Assembly: GCA_020216625.1 (NCBI GenBank)
Contig: JAIUYB010000059.1
Location: 1 to 9,375 of the forward strand
Length of the DNA: 9,375 nt
Direction of reading: 5' to 3'
Source of the DNA: Desulfarculus sp.
Lineage (GTDB): Bacteria > Desulfobacterota > Desulfarculia > Desulfarculales > Desulfarculaceae
The notes below the pieces were generated by a model, which was given only the letters and a program-made list of their open reading frames with translations, was not told the origin of the DNA and made no database searches. Below are positions 1 to 5,567 of this stretch, in pieces. How positions within the stretch are numbered: the stretch's first letter is position 1; each line of letters opens with the position of its first letter. The position numbers were made by a program, and so were the translations under genes.

Positions 1-11
1 AACTGGGGGTG

Positions 12-1112
12 ATGCGTCGGGGCCGTTTCTACGAGCTCAAGCGCTTCATCGAGCGCCCCTTGAAAACCCTGCAAAAAGCCCCGCCGGACATCAAGCTCAT
101 CGAGGCCCCCTCCGGGGCCATCCATGTGGACGATTACTACGGCGACGGCACCGTGCTGACCCCGGGGCAGGCCTGCATCCGCTGCGCCGACGTGCACACC
201 GGCGACAACGGCCCCGGCTGCGAGGCCATCATCCCCCTGGACGAATACCTCAAGAACCACCAGCGCTGTCCCCAGTGCGGGGCCCGCCACGTGCTGGACG
301 CCTCGGGCTGGATCCACGCCCTGACCGATCCCGGCACCTTCCACGAGCTGTTCCGCAACATGAACGTGCACGACCTGCTCAACGAGGAGGACATCCACTC
401 CTACTACCGGGATTTCTTGGACAAGCAGAAGAAACGCACCGGCTTCACCGAATCCCTGGTCACCGCCCAGGCCAGCGTCATGGGCTATTCCTGCGTGCTG
501 GCCATCAGCGAGTTCGCCTTCGCCGGCGGATCCATGGGGGTGGTCTTTGGCGAAAAGTTCCGCCTGGCGGTGGAATACGCCCTGCGCAAGGGCTGGCCCC
601 TGGTCAGCGTCTGCTGCTCGGGCGGGGCGCGGCTCTACGAGGGCATCGTGGCCCTGATGCAGATGTACAAGACCGTGGCCGCCATCGAGCGCCTGAAACA
701 GGCCGGGTTGCCTTTCATCTCCATCCTGGGCGATCCCAGCACCGGCGGAGCCATCGCCTCCTACGCCGCCCTGGGCGACGTCTGCCTGGCCGAGCCCGGG
801 GCCATGGTGATCTTCACCGGCCCCCGGGTGATGAAGGCCCGGGGGTTCGAGGTGCAGGAGGACGCGGTGCGCTCCGACAGCCTGGTGGAGCTTTCCGCCC
901 GCTGCTGGGACGAGCCCGACTATTTTGGCGACATCCGGGGCATCCAGGAGGTCGTACCCCGCCACCTGTTGCGCCGCGAGGTGGCCAAATACCTGGAGAT
1001 CTTCGCCCGCACCCGACAGGGCGATCCCAAACAGCGCCAGACCTGGCGGCCCTATCTGCGCCGTTTGGCCAGCGAGCGCCTAATGGGAGCCCTGTCCGAT
1101 GACGAGAGCTGA
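12..1112 (+). CDS. accD: Acetyl-CoA carboxylase carboxyltransferase beta subunit (AccD-like)
   Basis: This is the crotonase-fold carboxyltransferase beta subunit, which with an alpha subunit (not in this window) moves the carboxyl group from biotin to acetyl-CoA to make malonyl-CoA. Numbering from the GTG at 9, there is an N-terminal zinc ribbon (C56-x2-C59 and C87-x2-C90), then the AccD signatures AGGSMGVVFGEKF (about 171-183), SGGAR (204-208), LGDPSTGGAIASYA (240-253) and AEPGAM...TGPRV (261-273). These are the glycine-rich oxyanion and CoA-site segments of the family. At about 366 residues it is longer than the usual 280-300, because of spacing in the zinc ribbon and a C-terminal tail. The reading frame is open to the left edge. 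The ATG at 12 is preferred because it forms TGATG with a possible stop of an upstream gene, but GTG at 9 or a start outside the window is possible. It overlaps the next gene by 14 bp. A specialised acyl-CoA carboxylase paralogue is the main alternative. Confidence 0.85.
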   Translation: MRRGRFYELKRFIERPLKTLQKAPPDIKLIEAPSGAIHVDDYYGDGTVLTPGQACIRCADVHTGDNGPGCEAIIPLDEYLKNHQRCPQCGARHVLDASGWIHALTDPGTFHELFRNMNVHDLLNEEDIHSYYRDFLDKQKKRTGFTESLVTAQASVMGYSCVLAISEFAFAGGSMGVVFGEKFRLAVEYALRKGWPLVSVCCSGGARLYEGIVALMQMYKTVAAIERLKQAGLPFISILGDPSTGGAIASYAALGDVCLAEPGAMVIFTGPRVMKARGFEVQEDAVRSDSLVELSARCWDEPDYFGDIRGIQEVVPRHLLRREVAKYLEIFARTRQGDPKQRQTWRPYLRRLASERLMGALSDDES

Positions 1113-1734
1113 GCCGGAGGAGAACCGCCTCTTCCGCTGGGCGGACCAGCTACCGGCCGCCTTGTGGGACGACCTGGCCGCCCGCTCCGGGTCGGATGCG
1201 GCCGAGGCCGCCAGCGCGCGACAGGACGACGGCCGATTCCACCTGCCGCTGCTGGGCCGCGTCTATCTGGTGGACGCCAACGCCCGCCAGGTGCGAGAGG
1301 AGGCCCGTCCCCACCATCGGGTGGATTTCCAGACCGGACTGGTGCTGGTCAGCCACCTGGCCCGCGCCCGGGGGGTGCCGCCGGCCGGGCGCATGGTCAC
1401 TCCCCAGGAGTTGCCCGGCGGTGGTCTGTTCTTCACCGGCCCCCACGCCGTGAACACCAAGGCCCTGGAGGCCCGCTTCGGCTCCGATCCCCAGGCCCTG
1501 GTCCGGCGGGCGGCGGCCCTGGGCGGAGTTCCGGACCAGGTCGGCGGTGACTTGGCGGTGCGGCTGGCCGGCCTGCCCCGGCTGCCGCTTTATGTGCTGC
1601 TCTGGGTGGGCGACGCGGAATTCCCGGCCCGGGCGGTGGTGGGCCTGGACGCCAACGCCCATCACCAACTGGCCCTGGACGGCATCTGGGCGCTGACCAA
1701 CCTCATGGTGGGCCGGCTTTGCGCGGAGGAATGA
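1099..1734 (+). CDS. DUF3786 domain-containing protein
   Basis: This 211-residue protein is predicted soluble; no signal peptide or membrane segment is visible. It resembles the DUF3786 family known from anaerobes such as sulfate reducers, clostridia and methanogens. The family-like parts are the central PQELPGGGLFFTGPHA (about 102-117), the AARFG-like segment around 124-128, and the C-terminal LPRLPLYVLLWVGDAEFPA (159-177) followed by LALDGIWALTNLM (191-203). The family has no established biochemical role, so none is assigned. It starts at an ATG inside the end of accD, with GGGAG about 9 bases upstream, and ends 1 base before the DUF3795 gene. That packing implies translational coupling in one operon. 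Assignment is by recalled motif similarity, not by a search. Confidence 0.75.
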   Translation: MTRAEPEENRLFRWADQLPAALWDDLAARSGSDAAEAASARQDDGRFHLPLLGRVYLVDANARQVREEARPHHRVDFQTGLVLVSHLARARGVPPAGRMVTPQELPGGGLFFTGPHAVNTKALEARFGSDPQALVRRAAALGGVPDQVGGDLAVRLAGLPRLPLYVLLWVGDAEFPARAVVGLDANAHHQLALDGIWALTNLMVGRLCAEE

Positions 1735-1735
1735 A

Positions 1736-2065
1736 ATGGGAGCCGGCACCGGGGCCTGCGGCGTCAACTGCCTGGTCTGCGGCCTGTTTCGCCAGGGCAA
1801 GTGCGGCCCCTGCGCCGCCGGGGTCGAACCCGAGGCCCAAAAGAAGCTGGCCGCCCAGCTCAAGCTCTTGGGCGGGGTCTGCCCCATCCTAGGCTGCGCG
1901 GTGACCCGGCGGGTGGCCTACTGCTCGGCCGACTGTGATCAGTACCCCTGTCCACGCTTCCTGGCCGGACCCTATCCCTTTAGCCAGGGCTACCTGGACA
2001 TGCAGATGCGCCGCCGGAGCCAGCCGGCCGCCAAGCCCCCCACCCCGCCGGCCAAACCCCACTAA
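1736..2065 (+). CDS. DUF3795 cysteine-rich protein
   Basis: This small 109-residue protein carries ten cysteines: C8, C12, C15, C23, C26, C49, C54, C63, C67 and C72. The pattern CGVNCLVC, KCGPC, CPILGC, YCSADCDQYPCPRF is typical of DUF3795, a family of small proteins common in anaerobic bacteria and archaea. Metal or Fe-S binding is the natural inference from the clustered cysteines but has not been shown here. The C-terminal 20 residues are proline- and alanine-rich and look disordered. The start is well supported: GGAGGA at 1725-1730 sits 5 bases before the ATG, just after the DUF3786 stop. It is the last gene of the accD-DUF3786-DUF3795 run. Confidence 0.8.
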   Translation: MGAGTGACGVNCLVCGLFRQGKCGPCAAGVEPEAQKKLAAQLKLLGGVCPILGCAVTRRVAYCSADCDQYPCPRFLAGPYPFSQGYLDMQMRRRSQPAAKPPTPPAKPH

Positions 2066-2066
2066 C

Positions 2067-2096
2067 TTGGCAATCCCGGCGGCCATGTGTTAAGTT
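2067..2096 (+). promoter_or_regulatory. Candidate sigma-70 promoter for tRNA-Arg
   Basis: TTGGCA at 2067-2072 matches a -35 box in five of six bases. TAAGTT at 2091-2096 is a weak -10 box, 18 bases downstream, but it is preceded by TG one base upstream (extended -10). Transcription would begin near 2103, just before the mature tRNA end. This is pattern matching only; the tRNA could also be co-transcribed from the operon upstream. Confidence 0.4.
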
Positions 2097-2107
2097 TCGC
2101 CACCAAC

Positions 2108-2184
2108 GCCCTCGTAGCTCAGCAGGACAGAGCAACGGCCTCCTAAGCCGTAGGTCGTGCGTTCGAATCGCGCCGGGGGCACCA
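2108..2184 (+). tRNA. tRNA-Arg (anticodon CCT)
   Basis: A full cloverleaf can be drawn. The acceptor stem pairs 2108-2114 with 2174-2180 (one T-G pair). The D arm is GCTC/GAGC (2117-2133) with GG in the loop. The anticodon stem is ACGGC/GCCGT (2135-2151) with loop CTCCTAA, giving anticodon CCT at 2142-2144. The variable loop is five bases, and the T arm is GTGCG-TTCGAAT-CGCGC (2157-2173). The discriminator base is A at 2181 and CCA is encoded at 2182-2184. It decodes AGG arginine codons. Confidence 0.96.
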
Positions 2185-2192
2185 AAGGTCAC

Positions 2193-2226
2193 AAGGACTT
2201 GGCTTCGGCCAGGTCCTTGATTTTTT
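2193..2226 (+). terminator. Intrinsic terminator after tRNA-Arg
   Basis: An 11-bp stem (2193-2203 with 2208-2218, one wobble pair) is closed by a C(TTCG)G tetraloop. It is followed by GA and a run of six T at 2221-2226. It ends the tRNA transcript, and probably any read-through from the accD operon, before the convergent yedE cluster. On the minus strand the stem has no T run after it, so it looks one-directional. Confidence 0.93.
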
Positions 2227-2242
2227 GGGTCGGGACGAATAA

Positions 2243-3124
2243 TCAGGATCCGGCTTTGGCCATGCCATGGCCTTGGCCCAGGGCGGCCAGGGCCTGGGGT
2301 ATGTGGGCGATGATCGCGGCCACCTGAGTGGCGGGATCGGGCTGGGCCAGATCCCCGGCCAGGCGATTGGCCCTGGCGGCCAACCGGCAGGCCGGGCGCA
2401 TCTCCAGCCCGGCGGCCAACAAGGCGGAGACCATCCCGGTCAGGGTGTCGCCGGTGCCCCCGATGGCCTCCAGGGCCGGGTGGCTGGGCTCGGACACCGA
2501 GGCCCAAACGCCGCCTTGATCGGCCATGTAGTCCACCCGACCCTTGACCAGGAGATGACGCGCGGCGTTTTCGTGGAGATAGGCCCGCGCGATAAGCTCC
2601 GGCGCGCCGTCCTCGTCCTGGAGGATGAAACCACGAGTGTAGAAGGGGTGGGGAGCCCGTTCATCGGCCAGAAAGGCCAGCTCCCCGGCGTCGGGCGTGA
2701 ACAAATCATAGGCTCCGGCCTGGCCGCTCATCTTGGCTGCGTACATGAAGCCCGCGTCGGCCACCAACAAGGGGCGGATGGGCATTTCCTCCACGGCGAA
2801 GAGCACCCGATTGTGCCAATCCACGTCCGGTTGCAGATAGTGGAAGGTCAGCACCGCGCAGTCGCGCCGGGGTAGGACCTCGGTCAGATGGCGGTATAGT
2901 TTTCGGCTGCCGTCGCCCAGCCCCACGTCGCCCACCAGGCAGGCGCGCACCTCGACCCCGCCCAGGGCCCGGGCCGTGGCCAGGGCGGCGGCCAGAAGGG
3001 CCGGAGTGCCGCGCTTGGCCTCCAGATGTCGCCCGGCGATGGTGATCCCACCCGCCTCGGCGCTCACCACGCCCTCCAGCAGCGGGAAATCAGGCTGGGG
3101 CACCGTGCCCACCACCGTCAGCAT
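2243..3124 (-). CDS. Ribokinase-fold kinase, NAD(P)H-hydrate dehydratase-like (NnrD/YjeF C-terminal type)
   Basis: This 293-residue protein resembles the C-terminal domain of YjeF/NnrD, which uses ATP or ADP to dehydrate damaged NAD(P)H hydrate. Key motifs are FTPDAGELAFL (142-152, like the TPHPGE segment), LLVKG (191-195) and EAIGGTGDTLTGMVSALL (219-236), which carries the GTGD catalytic aspartate near 226. The NnrE epimerase half that is often fused is absent. The start ATG at 3124 overlaps the stop of the DUF3343 gene (ATGCTGA), indicating translational coupling; a longer reading of the frame upstream only runs antiparallel in a second frame of DUF3343. It is the last gene of the selenium-type cluster and ends 17 bases from the tRNA terminator. 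It may act on NAD(P)HX or on a different small molecule tied to the cluster; the fold is clear, the substrate is not. Confidence 0.8.
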   Translation of the reverse strand: MLTVVGTVPQPDFPLLEGVVSAEAGGITIAGRHLEAKRGTPALLAAALATARALGGVEVRACLVGDVGLGDGSRKLYRHLTEVLPRRDCAVLTFHYLQPDVDWHNRVLFAVEEMPIRPLLVADAGFMYAAKMSGQAGAYDLFTPDAGELAFLADERAPHPFYTRGFILQDEDGAPELIARAYLHENAARHLLVKGRVDYMADQGGVWASVSEPSHPALEAIGGTGDTLTGMVSALLAAGLEMRPACRLAARANRLAGDLAQPDPATQVAAIIAHIPQALAALGQGHGMAKAGS

Positions 3125-3660
3125 CGCCGGCGCATTTCCTGGTAGGCCAGCTCCAAGGCGTAGCCGCAGAGGGTGTGCCCGATCCGGCGAGGGCTGGGGG
3201 CCTGGGCCAGGGTTTTGCCCACCAACTGATCGGCCAGATAGGGCACGTCCGGGCAGCCGCCGCCGGAGATGTTGACGATGATTCCGCTGCGCTTGTCCAC
3301 GGTGAGCTTCATGTTGGCGGCGCGCACCATCAGGTGTTGGCCAAAGTCCTTGACCTGGAACAGGCTCACCGGTTCCAGCAAGGGGCCGCTCACCGGCACC
3401 GCGCTCAAGGGCGTCAGCTTGGCCTCCTCCAGCGCCCGCAGGATGTCGAGCTTTTCGATCAGGGGGAACTCGATCACCAGATCGCAGCCGGTGCGAATCT
3501 CCGGCGGTGGCCCCATCACCCGGATGGTCCACCCCCCGCGCTTGAGCACGCCTTCCGCCCGGATCACCTCGCTGGTGTTGTCAAAGACCAACAGCCCCTT
3601 GTCCGCGCTTTTCGGCGCGGGCGCCTGCTTGGCCCTGTTTTTCAACCAGGCGAAGGCCAT
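3118..3660 (-). CDS. DUF3343 (putative Se/S carrier-like) protein with C-terminal extension
   Basis: This is a 180-residue soluble protein. Residues about 21-92 fit DUF3343, annotated in Pfam as Se/S carrier-like: LLVFDNTSEVIRAEGVLKRG leads into MGPPPEIRTGCDLVIEF, with C59 in the usual cysteine position before the hydrophobic strand. Most DUF3343 proteins are under 100 residues. This one continues with a second block (about 100-176) containing VDKRSGIIVNISGGGCPDVPYLA, with C136, and GHTLCGYALELA, with C165. I do not recognise that block as a named domain. The gene follows the TusA-like gene by 10 bp, with a GGAAGG-type ribosome site in the gap, and overlaps the kinase gene by 7 bp. A role in holding or passing reactive selenium or sulfur is inferred from the family name and neighbours. 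Confidence 0.78.
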   Translation of the reverse strand: MAFAWLKNRAKQAPAPKSADKGLLVFDNTSEVIRAEGVLKRGGWTIRVMGPPPEIRTGCDLVIEFPLIEKLDILRALEEAKLTPLSAVPVSGPLLEPVSLFQVKDFGQHLMVRAANMKLTVDKRSGIIVNISGGGCPDVPYLADQLVGKTLAQAPSPRRIGHTLCGYALELAYQEMRRRC

Positions 3661-3670
3661 GTCCCTTCCA

Positions 3671-3889
3671 TCACGCCTTGCGCAGGATCAGCTTGAAACC
3701 GTCATCCTCGTGGATCTCCTCGCTGACCCGCCAGCCTTGGCTGTTGGCGGCCCGGCCGACGTTCTCCTTGGAGGTGTCGGTGTCCACCAGCACCGTCAGC
3801 TCACCATCGCCCATGGCCTTGATCTTGTTCAAGGTCAGGATGACCGGCTGGGGGCAGGAAAGCCCGCGCGCGTCCACTGTCTCGCTCAT
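3671..3889 (-). CDS. TusA/SirA-family sulfur (selenium) carrier protein
   Basis: This 72-residue protein has the complete TusA fold signature: DARGLSCPQPVILTLNKI with the active cysteine C12 in a CPQP motif, followed by GELTVLVDTDTSKENVGRAA and a C-terminal strand ending in FKLILRKA. TusA proteins carry a persulfide on this cysteine. Members next to yedE correspond to the N-terminal half of YedF, but the DsrE-like second half of YedF is missing here. It lies 15 bp after yedE, with an AGGGAGGG ribosome site at 3895-3902 placed between the yedE stop and this ATG, and 10 bp before the DUF3343 gene. Delivery of sulfur or selenium received from YedE is the likely role, inferred from context. Confidence 0.93.
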   Translation of the reverse strand: MSETVDARGLSCPQPVILTLNKIKAMGDGELTVLVDTDTSKENVGRAANSQGWRVSEEIHEDDGFKLILRKA

Positions 3890-3904
3890 GATTGCCCTCC
3901 CTAA

Positions 3905-4996
3905 TCAGGCCTTCTGGCGCATGGTGAAACCGATGAACAGGCAGCTCAGGAGTCCGATGACCACCGCCGCCACCCCATGCGGCCCCACTCCGGCCGGCGA
4001 GCTGGCCAGACCGAAGTTGTGGGCCAAACCGGCGCCCACGATCATGCCCAGGACGAACACCGCCGCGTCGCCGTCGCCTTCGCCGGCCAGGAAAAGCTGC
4101 CTCCCAGGGCAGCCGCCGGCCAGGGCGAAGGCCAGGCCGGCCAACACCATGCCGGCGAAGTTCCACAGGCTCATGGTGTGGGCCACCGGTTGGCCCTCGA
4201 AGCCGGCCTTGAACTGGCCCAGGACGAGATTGGCCACGAAAGCGAAGACCACCAGGGAGGCGATGCCCAGGAACAGGTGGGTCTGACGGAACAGGATCAG
4301 GTCGCGGATGGCGCCCATGGTGCAAAAGCGGCTGCGCTGGGCCAGGAAGCCCACCGCCAGGCCCACCAGGAGGGAGGCCAGGATGGGAGCCCGCATGGAG
4401 CCGGGGCCCTTGGAGCTGTAGAAGAGCACCCCGCCGCTCTGGGCCTGGCCGGCCACCTGGGGGAAAATCAACAGCAGGGCCAGGAAGCCCAGCATGATCA
4501 AAGGCAGCAGCCACCCCACCGCGGTGTGGGTCTTCTGGCTGCGCCCCAGGTTGTAGCCGCTTTTCAAGAACAGGGTCCCCACCCAGACGCCGACGGCTAA
4601 GCCGGCCAAGCCGAACAGGGCGTTGCCGTCCCCGCCGGCCAGACGCAATAGTGCCCGCCAGGGGCAGCCCAGGAAAACCAGGGCCCCGATCATGGCGAAG
4701 GCCCCCAGCACGAAGCGGACGATGGGGGCCGAGCCGGCCCGGGAGCGGAACTCCTTGAACAGATAGGCCGCCCCCAGCGACCCCAGCACGAAGCCGATGA
4801 TCTCCGGACGCATGTACTGCACCACCTCGGCCCGATGCAGGCCCAAGGCCCCGGCGATGTCCCGCTCCATGCAGGCCACGCAGATGCCCATGTTGCCCGG
4901 GTTGCCCCAGTGCTGCAAAAGGGCCGCGAAGACGCCGATGAAGGCCCCCACCCCGATGATGCCGGTTGGCGTGGCGAAGAGATTCTTGGCGCTCAT
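3905..4996 (-). CDS. yedE: YedE-family putative selenium transporter
   Basis: This 363-residue integral membrane protein has around ten hydrophobic segments. It matches the YeeE/YedE transporter family, specifically the selenium-associated YedE branch: GNPGNMGICVACMERDIAGA (31-50) and VVQYMRPEIIGFVLG (58-72). Conserved cysteines lie at C39, C42, C111 (LGCPWR), C225 (RSRFCTMGAIRD) and C296 (GGCPGRQL). These are the positions at which the YeeE family is thought to relay thiosulfate-like substrates through the membrane. The start chosen is the ATG at 4996, which has GAGGAGGGA directly upstream; an ATG at 5065 would add a poorly conserved-looking 23-residue leader and leave that site inside the gene. 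It is the first gene of the four-gene cluster. Selenium transport is the accepted prediction for this family, but direct substrate data are limited, and a sulfur compound is the alternative. Confidence 0.92.
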   Translation of the reverse strand: MSAKNLFATPTGIIGVGAFIGVFAALLQHWGNPGNMGICVACMERDIAGALGLHRAEVVQYMRPEIIGFVLGSLGAAYLFKEFRSRAGSAPIVRFVLGAFAMIGALVFLGCPWRALLRLAGGDGNALFGLAGLAVGVWVGTLFLKSGYNLGRSQKTHTAVGWLLPLIMLGFLALLLIFPQVAGQAQSGGVLFYSSKGPGSMRAPILASLLVGLAVGFLAQRSRFCTMGAIRDLILFRQTHLFLGIASLVVFAFVANLVLGQFKAGFEGQPVAHTMSLWNFAGMVLAGLAFALAGGCPGRQLFLAGEGDGDAAVFVLGMIVGAGLAHNFGLASSPAGVGPHGVAAVVIGLLSCLFIGFTMRQKA

Positions 4997-4998
4997 GC

Positions 4999-5007
4999 TC
5001 CCTCCTC
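4999..5007 (-). promoter_or_regulatory. Ribosome binding site deciding the yedE start
   Basis: On the minus strand GAGGAGGGA lies 2-10 bases before the ATG at 4996. It is the best Shine-Dalgarno match near the front of the frame and favours this start over the in-frame ATG at 5065. Confidence 0.8.
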
Positions 5008-5083
5008 TTTGGATACTGGATTGGCTTGCCGGATTGGCGCGCCCGATAGGCGTCAGCACACGCATGACCCTTGGTACGGTCGG

Positions 5084-5118
5084 TGCCGTTAGTGTATTGT
5101 CCCGATATATTTAGTCAA
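5084..5118 (-). promoter_or_regulatory. Candidate sigma-70 promoter of the yedE cluster
   Basis: Read on the minus strand, TTGACT (5118-5113, five of six to the -35 consensus) is followed after 16 bases by TACACT (5096-5091, four of six to the -10 consensus). The predicted start is near 5084, giving a leader of about 88 bases before yedE. It lies in the AT-rich island, as a promoter in a GC-rich genome often does. Confidence 0.55.
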
Positions 5119-5122
5119 ATAC

Positions 5123-5139
5123 CTAATACCTATTATTAG
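5123..5139. promoter_or_regulatory. Inverted repeat CTAATA-N5-TATTAG, candidate operator
   Basis: Perfect 6-bp arms at 5123-5128 and 5134-5139 flank CCTAT. The repeat sits just upstream of the -35 box proposed for yedE, a position suited to an activator. The regulator is unknown. AT-rich DNA makes short palindromes more likely by chance. Confidence 0.4.
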
Positions 5140-5512
5140 CGCGCTATTGAATTAACTATCCAGATACATGGTTATTCCGATCTGCATTTACGTCATTGGG
5201 CTCCGGTCGCCTTCCCCTTGCGCCAACTCCTCGCACCCCTGGTCGCCGTACCGGATCACCCCAGCGCCCTTCGCAACCATCGACCCGGCGGTGACGGTTC
5301 CACCGTTGCCACGCCCCGCTCCGATTTAGCCGCGTGCATGGCCAGAGCTTCCCGCCGCGCGGGGGGGCGTGGGACTCTCTCACCAGCCGGCCCGGCCGCG
5401 GGCAAGGCGTGAATCAGCTCCGCTCACCGCGAGCACCGCCGCCTGGCTCCAACCGATTTCCCGCCGCCGCGCCGGCGGACCTTTCCCCTGTTCAACCCAG
5501 CGCCATAAAAGG

Positions 5513-5537
5513 TATGATACTACCAGGTGTTTATAAT
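5513..5537 (+). promoter_or_regulatory. Candidate promoter -10 elements of the sensor kinase gene
   Basis: Two possible -10 boxes lie in the AT-rich patch before the sensor kinase: TATGAT at 5513-5518 (five of six, with a weak TTCAAC 16 bases upstream) and a perfect TATAAT at 5532-5537 without a good -35 partner. Either would give a short leader to the ATG at 5568. The exact element cannot be decided from sequence alone. Confidence 0.35.
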
Positions 5538-5567
5538 GACCCATTATCGCCAGCGAAATGGCGCCAC

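Larger units (their letters stand above)
4997..5567. other. Divergent intergenic region between yedE and the sensor kinase gene
   Basis: About 570 bases hold no convincing gene. The part from about 5097 to 5180 is only about one third G+C, in sharp contrast to its surroundings, and carries the yedE promoter candidate and a palindrome. The middle (about 5200-5500) is GC-rich, with small inverted repeats, for example ACGGT-TCC-ACCGT at 5294-5306 and CCGCCG/CGGCGG at 5461-5478. A second AT-rich patch (about 5505-5550) precedes the sensor kinase gene. The open frames that cross it lack ribosome sites and recognisable protein sequence. Confidence 0.8.

Noticed and set aside
2108..2184. tRNA-Arg as an integration site for a mobile element
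   Set aside because: tRNA-Arg(CCT) genes are common targets, but no copy of the tRNA 3' end, integrase or other mobile gene is visible in the window.
2243..3532. Long minus-strand frame of 429 codons for the kinase
   Set aside because: The part upstream of 3124 lies inside the DUF3343 gene in another frame and has no family-like sequence; the kinase proper begins at the coupled ATG.
5018..5038. Direct repeat GGATTGGC twice at 13-base spacing in the yedE leader
   Set aside because: Eight bases only, two copies, no symmetry, and inside the predicted leader; no support for a binding site or riboswitch.
5271..5287. Minus-strand sigma-54-like motif (GG-N10-GC with TTGC at -12)
   Set aside because: Three core mismatches, and it would start transcription about 265 bases before yedE; not better than chance in this region.
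5156..5383. Minus-strand open frame of 75 codons in the divergent region
   Set aside because: No ribosome site, arginine- and glycine-rich composition typical of GC-rich non-coding DNA, and no family resemblance.
5334..5567. In-frame extension of the sensor kinase to an ATG at 5334
   Set aside because: The extra 78 residues are proline- and arginine-rich without recognisable structure, there is no ribosome site, and likely promoter elements lie within this stretch.
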